Assembly: GCA_028565635.1 (NCBI GenBank)
Contig: JAOXYB010073388.1
Coordinates: 1-23,708 of the forward strand
Direction of reading: 5' to 3'
Source of the DNA: Phoronis ovalis
Lineage: Eukaryota > Phoronida > Phoronidae
Length of the DNA: 23,708 nucleotides
Position numbers and translations under genes: made by a program. Each line of letters opens with the position of its first letter. Within the stretch, counting starts at the first letter, position 1. The notes under the pieces are model-generated. The model was not told the origin of the DNA and did no database searches. It was given only the letters and a program-made list of their open reading frames with translations. Shown piece after piece: positions 21,501-23,708 of this stretch.

Positions 21501-23353
21501 AATTATCAATAAACACGAACAAAAAACCATTAGCAGTGGTTGTCAACTATATTTATAAGACATCAAAATGCTACTTCGAACACTTTGCCCAGATTTAGTT
21601 TCAAACCGTTTTATATGAGTTTTGTTTACACTGATACAGAGCTTCAGTACTGAAAAAAGAATGCTTACCTGCCTATACGCCAATATAAATGGTCCCAAAT
21701 AAGCTACAACACTCGCTGAGAGCAATACATCTCCCACTATATTATCATAAGTATATGCTAGTGTTTCTACATTTTGAGTCCATCTTGTCTTCTCCCCTCC
21801 TAAACCACTGATCAATTTCTCTGCACGGACAATTTTTATTTTTGTTAACTCGATGTTAGCTTCAAGATTCTAGAAATATAATAATTTATAACTGACACAG
21901 TTTTTTGAAACAATCATTTAAAATCATGAATAATTGGAAAATTCAGTTTAAAGTTAAAATAATAATTTCTGAATTATTATATAATTATTGTTACTGCACA
22001 GAGTTAAATGACAAAATGACATAAAACTGCTGTATTATGTATTAACTACTGTTTAAATTAAAGACCTTTCCATCAATAAATAATCTTTTCAAAATATTTC
22101 ATAAAGCAAAATTGTCAATACAAATACCATTTTTTTCAATAAATGTTTTGCATCACCAGCAAAGGGACACTCATCAACTTGCCATTAGTATTTTTCAATT
22201 AGAGATTGAAAAACTGCTGTGTTACATCATAGCCTACCTCTTTTTCTTCTTTCTTCATCCTAAAGTTTTCATTCAGAGCATCCATTTTATCTGTCACAGC
22301 CTTTAAGTCTTTTCTCTTTTCATCCAGTTTATCCATTTGGTCTTGTAATACAGCCATGGCTGCTGCCAAACTTTCTTTCTTTGGTGCGACTACTTTTGCC
22401 ACTTTGTCATAAACTTCCAGTGCTCTTACCCATTTACATAAACCTTGAGAACAAGTTAACCTGCATTTTCTTAACAGAAGAAATATATGTCACCAGTTAG
22501 GTGACTGATATTTTTCTAGGCAACTTTTAAAATATGTGGCACAAGATCAAATAAAAACCTTTACAAAGTTATTCATTTTCATGCATCCAAAAATATTAGG
22601 ACAATTAACATTACATCAAAAACTTGCACTAAGACATATATTAGAACTGAATACAAAATGTATTTCCTTTCCAGTGTGTCCTCCCATTATCTACTTTTTT
22701 TATCATTACATCCACCTAGTAGTAACTATATAGCTTCCGATGTGTCATTCCCACCATTGTTTCCCTTTTATCAATATAGCCATCTGGTAGTAATAATTAA
22801 TAGACATTTATTTATAAATATGACTTGTATAAAGATCAGCATTTTGGAAAGTCACCATAGCTGAGAATTGGATTCCAAAAGTTTAATGTTTGGTTGAGTG
22901 ATGCAGAAAAGTCTACCAATTATAAATCAATTTCCTACCTTCACAAGCTGAAGATACATTCTTGATGATATCTGGATTAAAGTCTGGATTATTGATATAA
23001 TTAGCACGGATTTTACTCATGATCGCAACAGGGATATTGTCTTTATCATATTCTTTTAGGGAATCCAAAAACTTCATATCACCAAGGACCTAAAATATGT
23101 ACAGTAGTGATATTGCTATAATAATTATTAAAATACAAGAATTATAATAACATCAAATCATAATTACTGGACTATATTTTCAAACAAGGACACTATCAGT
23201 TACTCATCAGTAGCTTTACCTCTCCCCTTCAATATTAATAGTAAAATTACATAAATTGTTAAGTAAACTATAAATGCCGACCTTCTTAGATGCAGGCCAG
23301 TAATCTTCATAAGGCTTTCCTCTATCATCAGTCTTCCTATCAGGCTTTATTCC
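379..23353 (-). CDS. DNAH3: Axonemal dynein heavy chain, partial gene, 23 internal exons (DNAH3-like)
   Basis: This gene encodes a force-generating subunit of the ciliary inner dynein arm, an ATP-driven minus-end microtubule motor. The visible 1,206 residues read in order: part of the microtubule-binding tip (1-80), second stalk coiled coil (about 90-165), AAA5 (about 165-570), AAA6 (about 600-990) and C-terminal domain (about 993-1206). Recognisable family strings include [10 protein letters not shown] (164-173), LMIDPQGQA (272-280), LSPGADP (718-724), LGQGQGP (747-753), [10 protein letters not shown] (877-886), CNYGGRVTD (926-934) and [11 protein letters not shown] (1163-1173). All 23 exons have GT-AG borders, phases agree at every junction, and there is no stop or frameshift. 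Family members are about 4,000-4,100 residues, so roughly 2,700 N-terminal residues lie to the right. The final hundred or so residues lie to the left. The paralogue call (DNAH3 rather than DNAH7 or DNAH12) rests on remembered similarity around [10 protein letters not shown] and the following segment and is less certain than the family. Confidence 0.97.
712..804 (-). CDS. DNAH3: Dynein exon: C-terminal domain, residues 1118-1148
   Basis: This exon is 93 nt, phase 0 to 0. It encodes [20 protein letters not shown] and the helix LLARLQFFK. Confidence 0.97.
805..1067. other. Short dynein introns 553-711 and 805-1067
   Basis: Both introns are AT-rich with canonical borders. I see nothing else in them. 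Confidence 0.7.
1068..1250 (-). CDS. DNAH3: Dynein exon: C-terminal domain, residues 1057-1117
   Basis: This exon is 183 nt, phase 0 to 0. It encodes [19 protein letters not shown] and [16 protein letters not shown], both conserved across axonemal heavy chains. Confidence 0.97.
1251..1595. other. Dynein intron, 345 bp
   Basis: The intron is AT-rich. A 72-codon minus-strand open frame here is rich in Phe, Leu and Lys, as chance frames in AT-rich DNA are. Nothing else is visible. Confidence 0.7.
1596..1694 (-). CDS. DNAH3: Dynein exon: C-terminal domain, residues 1024-1056
   Basis: This exon is 99 nt, phase 0 to 0. It encodes [20 protein letters not shown] and continues to EESQ, the Gly/Ser-rich loop and helix early in the C-terminal domain. 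Confidence 0.94.
2246..2296. repeat. Inverted repeat, 18-bp arms, 15-nt loop
   Basis: The left arm at 2246-2263 begins ctgggt. The right arm at 2279-2296 ends cccag. The arms pair at 17 of 18 positions. The loop itself contains the palindrome agttataact. It could be a solo remnant of a small inverted-repeat element. Confidence 0.75.
3221..4219. mobile_element. Long inverted repeats about 1 kb apart: likely non-autonomous DNA transposon
   Basis: The sequence at 3221-3278, when reverse-complemented, aligns with 4165-4219 over about 55 positions. Shared blocks include agatgagaaggt, cactaac, gatggatt and ttcagact, with a few mismatches and a small gap. The interior holds a SINE at 3411-3906 and no transposase frame. 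The outer limits and any target-site duplication are not clear. Confidence 0.55.
3411..3906 (+). mobile_element. tRNA-derived SINE, about 490 bp
   Basis: A pol III A box (tggagcagtgg, 3423-3433) and B box (ggttcgatcct, 3466-3476) each match consensus at 10 of 11 positions and are 32 nt apart. A central body follows. The 3' end carries gtaaagctgcttt and agggctatataaatac, a tail style seen in metazoan V-type and related SINEs, and closes with short aaatac repeats. It lies antisense to the dynein gene. The tRNA-like head is too degenerate to be a working tRNA gene. The exact family is not assigned. Confidence 0.7.
4934..4950. repeat. AAAC microsatellite
   Basis: About four tandem copies of aaac/acaa lie within the large intron. 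Confidence 0.8.
5502..5574. repeat. Direct repeat, 18 bp, period 55
   Basis: attaaattaacaagttgt at 5502-5519 recurs at 5557-5574 with one mismatch, just downstream of the exon at 5632-5724 in transcription order. Confidence 0.7.
5632..5724 (-). CDS. DNAH3: Dynein exon: start of C-terminal domain, residues 993-1023
   Basis: This exon is 93 nt, phase 0 to 0. It encodes [17 protein letters not shown] and ends LLTLPRQ. It is separated from the next exon by a 3.9-kb repeat-bearing intron. Confidence 0.96.
5725..6077. other. Dynein intron, 353 bp
   Basis: The intron has canonical borders and is AT-rich. Open frames running out of the neighbouring exon into it are intronic read-through. Nothing else is visible. 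Confidence 0.7.
6078..6338 (-). CDS. DNAH3: Dynein exon: end of AAA6, residues 906-992
   Basis: This exon is 261 nt, phase 0 to 0. It encodes [20 protein letters not shown], then [14 protein letters not shown]. This part looked closest to DNAH3 from memory. Its initial Met is internal to the protein. Confidence 0.98.
6339..6746. other. Dynein intron, 408 bp, with TAACA-rich stretch
   Basis: Positions 6531-6590 hold an imperfect tandem of taacata/taacg units. The rest is plain AT-rich intron. Confidence 0.7.
6531..6590. repeat. Imperfect (GTAACATAAC) tandem repeat
   Basis: Several copies of taacataac and gtaacataac occur in about 60 bp, typical of local slippage. Confidence 0.7.
6747..6884 (-). 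CDS. DNAH3: Dynein exon: AAA6, residues 860-905
   Basis: This exon is 138 nt, phase 0 to 0. It encodes [20 protein letters not shown] and [12 protein letters not shown], the most conserved AAA6 block. Confidence 0.98.
7108..7314 (-). CDS. DNAH3: Dynein exon: AAA6, residues 791-859
   Basis: This exon is 207 nt, phase 0 to 0. It encodes [20 protein letters not shown], then [13 protein letters not shown]. The following DPISDPQFF segment favours the DNAH3/7/12 group over DNAH1. Confidence 0.98.
7315..7782. other. Dynein intron, 468 bp, with CA-rich tract
   Basis: A CA-rich low-complexity tract lies at about 7729-7768 beside the exon donor. The rest is AT-rich with no exon. Confidence 0.7.
7783..7946 (-). 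CDS. DNAH3: Dynein exon: AAA6, residues 736-790
   Basis: This 164-nt exon encodes [12 protein letters not shown] and [14 protein letters not shown], hallmark AAA6 strings. The open frame continues past the donor (gtaagc), but that extension is intron. Confidence 0.97.
9473..9693 (-). CDS. Coding-like segment of unknown origin, possible 3' exon
   Basis: A minus-strand open frame follows an acceptor-like gacttcag (9694-9701). It runs about 73 codons, ends at TAG (9473-9475), and includes [20 protein letters not shown]. Its base composition looks less AT-rich than the flanks, which is why I list it. It has no membrane segment or recognised domain. Flanking dynein exons join in frame without it, so it is not a required dynein exon. 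It could be a nested gene fragment, a retrocopy or chance. Confidence 0.25.
10970..11036. repeat. Inverted repeat, 16-bp arms, 35-nt loop
   Basis: gtatccaggagacatt (10970-10985) pairs with aatgtttcctggatac (11021-11036) at 15 of 16 positions. It is about 100 nt upstream of the exon donor at 11137 in genomic terms. Confidence 0.75.
11137..11314 (-). CDS. DNAH3: Dynein exon: AAA6, residues 677-735
   Basis: This 178-nt exon encodes YIEPPTFDL and [20 protein letters not shown]. The SPGADP segment occupies the degenerate P-loop position of AAA6. The exon leaves one base of a Gly codon. Confidence 0.97.
11315..11786. other. Dynein intron, 472 bp
   Basis: This is AT-rich intron with canonical borders. 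I see nothing else. Confidence 0.7.
11787..11912 (-). CDS. DNAH3: Dynein exon: entry to AAA6, residues 635-676
   Basis: This exon is 126 nt, phase 0 to 0. It encodes [15 protein letters not shown], the helix preceding the AAA6 P-loop region. Confidence 0.96.
11913..12266. other. Dynein intron, 354 bp
   Basis: This is AT-rich intron with canonical borders. I see nothing else. Confidence 0.7.
12267..12438 (-). CDS. DNAH3: Dynein exon: AAA5-AAA6 linker, residues 577-634
   Basis: This 172-nt exon encodes [12 protein letters not shown] and [20 protein letters not shown], conserved before AAA6. It ends in phase 0 with donor gtgagt. Confidence 0.96.
12439..12759. other. Dynein intron, 321 bp
   Basis: This is AT-rich intron with canonical borders. 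I see nothing else. Confidence 0.7.
12760..12920 (-). CDS. DNAH3: Dynein exon: AAA5-AAA6 linker, residues 524-576
   Basis: This 161-nt exon encodes [20 protein letters not shown] and a hydrophobic helix. It leaves two bases of a Glu codon. The donor is gtaagt. Confidence 0.95.
13214..13456 (-). CDS. DNAH3: Dynein exon: AAA5 C-terminal part, residues 443-523
   Basis: This exon is 243 nt, phase 0 to 0. It encodes a helical segment and then [20 protein letters not shown], the conserved block linking AAA5 to AAA6. Confidence 0.97.
13681..13866 (-). CDS. DNAH3: Dynein exon: AAA5, residues 381-442
   Basis: This exon is 186 nt, phase 0 to 0. It encodes [19 protein letters not shown] and then a Glu/Lys-rich helix with [20 protein letters not shown], the helical extension of AAA5. 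Confidence 0.97.
14150..14266 (-). CDS. DNAH3: Dynein exon: AAA5, residues 342-380
   Basis: This exon is 117 nt, phase 0 to 0. It encodes [20 protein letters not shown] followed by [14 protein letters not shown], the AAA5 beta-strand region conserved in all dynein heavy chains. Confidence 0.96.
14526..14612 (-). CDS. DNAH3: Dynein exon: AAA5, residues 313-341
   Basis: This exon is 87 nt, phase 0 to 0. It encodes [20 protein letters not shown], a strongly conserved AAA5 block. It joins in frame across the 6,033-bp intron to the exon at 20646-20817. Confidence 0.97.
14775..15190. repeat. Degenerate repeat block, possible MITE-like element
   Basis: Variants of a core (ccatgg or ccatatgg followed by T-rich sequence and ttttca) recur at 14898, 15006 and 15069, with a weaker one near 14858. 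Both ends carry a cctaa-gg block and a gattaatct block (14788-14796 and 15177-15185). The ends are not cleanly defined. Confidence 0.35.
15761..16735 (-). CDS. Class A (rhodopsin-like) G-protein-coupled receptor, single exon, orphan
   Basis: This 324-residue intact frame encodes a seven-helix plasma-membrane receptor. The helices are near 28-51, 60-83, 96-125, 143-164, 186-214, 229-251 and 266-287. Family landmarks are GN at 40-41 (N1.50), LAITD with D70 (D2.50), C98 paired with C178, W151 (W4.50), Y205 (Y5.58) and P248 (P6.50). An N-glycosylation site NSS is at 7-9, and C297 is a possible palmitoylation site. The activation motifs are altered: NRL (122-124) replaces DRY, there is no CW before P248, and TPCLV (281-285) replaces NPxxY. 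The ligand cannot be told. It lies in the same orientation as the host dynein gene, inside its intron. An acceptor-like tattgcag ends 22 nt before the ATG, so a 5' untranslated exon is possible. ATTAAA lies about 45 nt after the stop. Confidence 0.93.
   Translation of the reverse strand: MESTYSNSSWITDTTFRLGIEYIIPETLVTIALTILGTFGNVLIIICIAWVKTLRQKALNIFLLSLAITDLLVSLNIAIFWTPVIINKGQPTFTSGGCALNIFIVTLSFHQTFILFMLLAINRLIMTLCNYNTYSRIFSKKRSLIIVFSSWMFNSATTFFVLASSNFAADFVSQLSICTWKNEFGREYFTTIIGGICLIVTILCYIIIMLKMVCVRKVFKMSIEARLRRKVAIRLGVISTAFIISFLPVILSTDLDPDFTKFPIGVHRAFVWLFPLNSAITPCLVMWVNEDIKQSACHIMGRKNPNKIFKTTEEETAYTLTDVA
16838..16875. repeat. 13-bp tandem repeat, 2.9 copies, just upstream of the receptor
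   Basis: ccacagttaatta occurs at 16838-16850 and 16851-16863, then nearly complete at 16864-16875. It starts 103 nt upstream of the receptor ATG. Each copy carries a TTAATTA core of homeodomain-site type, and the minus strand shows TGTGGT at the junctions. A promoter role is only a possibility. Confidence 0.8.
17072..18099 (-). CDS. Candidate spliced gene: Cys-rich ectodomain plus one membrane helix, partial
   Basis: Three putative exons on the minus strand, 18042-18099 (58 nt), 17621-17720 (100 nt) and 17072-17178 (107 nt), have AG/GT borders and join in one frame of about 88 residues. The first encodes [17 protein letters not shown]. The second is Cys-rich: [10 protein letters not shown], then [20 protein letters not shown]. 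The third begins with a 23-residue hydrophobic stretch (LVILFGVN to SVIAF) and ends [10 protein letters not shown] possible last exon ends at 16954 (acceptor tatttag) and would add DFIVD and a stop at 16937. No signal-peptide exon was found; it would lie to the right. The layout suggests a small cell-surface protein with extracellular disulfides. I do not recognise the family. The exon calls are my own reading and the 17720 acceptor is weak. Confidence 0.42.
18731..19866 (+). pseudogene. TRIM-type RING/B-box/coiled-coil gene, disrupted
   Basis: Intact family members act as E3 ubiquitin ligases. From the ATG at 18731, a complete C3HC4 RING has Cys/His at residues 18, 21, 33, 35, 38, 41, 58 and 61. 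A first B-box follows (CEVC at 98-101), then a second (CSEH, CTEC, CLMC) and a coiled coil. Four lesions break it: a one-base shift in the first B-box near 19060, TAA at 19395-19397, a one-base shift in an A-run at about 19430-19434, and TGA at 19558-19560. The last readable frame ends at TAG 19864-19866. Counting across the breaks gives about 377 residues, with no NHL or B30.2 domain visible. A good acceptor (tcctatttcag, ending 18719) sits 11 nt before the ATG, as in TRIM genes with a 5' untranslated exon, which argues against a simple processed copy. It is antisense to the host gene. Assembly error could explain the two shifts but not readily the two stops. Confidence 0.85.
19867..20186 (+). 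pseudogene. Decayed tail downstream of the TRIM pseudogene, with AATAAA
   Basis: Short protein-like stretches persist past the TAG in shifting frames, for example [18 protein letters not shown] and [16 protein letters not shown]. They may be a decayed extra C-terminal domain. AATAAA at 20181-20186 could be the old polyadenylation signal. Confidence 0.3.
20646..20817 (-). CDS. DNAH3: Dynein exon: AAA5 core, residues 255-312
   Basis: This 172-nt exon contains [20 protein letters not shown], the family's AAA5 LMIDPQ signature at a Walker B-like position. It is followed downstream by the 6-kb intron that hosts other genes. Confidence 0.97.
20818..21205. other. Dynein intron, 388 bp
   Basis: This is AT-rich intron with canonical borders. 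Nothing else is visible. Confidence 0.7.
21206..21339 (-). CDS. DNAH3: Dynein exon: AAA5, residues 211-254
   Basis: This 134-nt exon encodes [10 protein letters not shown] and [19 protein letters not shown], the AAA5 segment preceding the degenerate nucleotide site. It leaves two bases of a Ser codon, completed by the next exon. Confidence 0.95.
21340..21668. other. Dynein intron, 329 bp
   Basis: This is AT-rich intron with canonical borders. Nothing else is visible. Confidence 0.7.
21669..21869 (-). CDS. DNAH3: Dynein exon: end of stalk and start of AAA5, residues 144-210
   Basis: This exon is 201 nt, phase 0 to 0. It carries [15 protein letters not shown], the stalk base where CC2 meets AAA5, then [16 protein letters not shown], typical of the AAA5 N-terminal part. 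Confidence 0.96.
21870..22237. other. Dynein intron, 368 bp
   Basis: This is AT-rich intron. Plus-strand open frames here overlap the antisense of the stalk exon and are not genes. Confidence 0.7.
22238..22443 (-). CDS. DNAH3: Dynein exon: second stalk helix, residues 75-143
   Basis: This 206-nt exon opens with [17 protein letters not shown]. It continues as a charged Lys/Glu-rich heptad stretch ending in RMKKEEKE, which is the return strand (CC2) of the antiparallel stalk coiled coil. It ends in phase 0. Confidence 0.95.
22444..22938. other. Dynein intron, 495 bp, with a diverged tandem duplication
   Basis: Two units of about 65 bp (from 22676 and from 22742) share gtgtc, a T-rich run, and tagtagtaa / tggtagtaa. 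The rest is AT-rich. Confidence 0.6.
22676..22805. repeat. Diverged tandem duplication, period about 66 bp
   Basis: Unit 1 runs from gtgtcctccc to agtagtaactat. Unit 2 runs from gtgtcattccc to ggtagtaataat. They align with scattered mismatches. Confidence 0.5.
22939..23089 (-). CDS. DNAH3: Dynein exon: microtubule-binding domain, residues 25-74
   Basis: This exon is 151 nt, enters in phase 0 and leaves one base of a Gly codon. It encodes [20 protein letters not shown] and an NNPDFNP motif, the conserved helices of the globular microtubule-binding tip. Confidence 0.95.
23282..23353 (-). CDS. DNAH3: Dynein exon: stalk tip, residues 1-24
   Basis: The first visible exon is 72 nt, phase 0 at both ends. 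It encodes [10 protein letters not shown] followed by YWPASKK, the segment entering the microtubule-binding domain. The acceptor reads ttgcag and the donor gtcggc. Earlier exons of the gene lie past the right edge. Confidence 0.9.
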
Positions 23354-23708
23354 CTGCAACCAAGGAAATAACGAAAATCAAACAAAGCTAGGATTTAAGG
23401 CCGTTTACAAATAAATGAAGTCAAACAACAAGAAAAACTCACTTATTATATGAATTAATTTTATGGAAAGTCGGTAGTTGTAATGCAGTATGTATTGCAC
23501 TATTTAATATAAATATCAACTTTTTCTTAATAAATGTCAATCATAACTATTGTTTTTTTTGTTGTAGATATACATAACACCAAAAAATTTATTATTAATA
23601 TACAAATGAACAACTACGGTAATTCTTCTCCATTCGTACAACTCCATTATTCGTACACACCCCCTTTTTCAGATTTTATAATTTCTGAAATTCGTACACC
23701 CCATTAAT
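23354..23708. other. Upstream dynein intron, running off the right edge
   Basis: No exon was seen in this 355-bp stretch. The last 80 bp carry three copies of an attcgtaca motif (23632, 23649, 23690) with C-rich neighbours, possibly the edge of a repeat element. Confidence 0.6.
23632..23699. repeat. ATTCGTACA motif, three copies
   Basis: attcgtaca occurs at 23632-23640 and attcgtacac at 23649-23658 and 23690-23699, the last two near runs of C. In reverse complement the C-rich copies read like ggggtgtacgaat, a pattern resembling some DNA-transposon ends. Confidence 0.6.

Noticed and set aside
1-23708. Bacterial or phage features (operons, CRISPR, ribosome binding sites)
   Set aside because: The spliced dynein gene, pol III SINE and polyadenylation signals show animal nuclear DNA. 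No spaced repeat arrays were seen.

Overview
The window is eukaryotic nuclear DNA, AT-rich and intron-rich, from an animal with motile cilia. Most of it is the 3' portion of one axonemal dynein heavy chain gene on the minus strand. A tRNA-derived SINE, a decayed TRIM gene and a single-exon rhodopsin-class receptor fit an invertebrate such as a mollusc or other lophotrochozoan (a cnidarian is also possible). I cannot name the species.

Dynein gene: 23 exons, all with GT-AG borders and matching phases, run from 23353 down to 379. They give one uninterrupted 1,206-residue reading frame (3,618 nt), numbered 1-1206 in the entries below. It starts inside the microtubule-binding stalk tip and continues through the second stalk helix, AAA5, AAA6 and most of the C-terminal domain. 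The N-terminal two thirds lie beyond the right edge. The last hundred or so residues expected for the family lie beyond the left edge. The sequence fits the DNAH3/DNAH7/DNAH12 inner-arm group, with DNAH3 the best match from memory.

Three introns are much larger than the rest. Intron 14613-20645 holds other genes: a 324-residue receptor on the minus strand (15761-16735), a candidate multi-exon Cys-rich single-pass membrane protein on the minus strand (17072-18099), and a RING/B-box TRIM gene on the plus strand (18731-19866) broken by two frameshifts and two stops. Intron 1695-5631 holds a 490-bp SINE inside a pair of long inverted repeats about 1 kb apart. Intron 7947-11136 holds a short hairpin and an unassigned coding-like segment.

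The dynein is a ciliary motor subunit. The nested genes have no evident functional link to it and look like independent insertions or nested genes. The most useful leads are the unrecognised membrane protein, the receptor with altered DRY and NPxxY motifs, the TRIM pseudogene and the layered repeats at 3221-4219.
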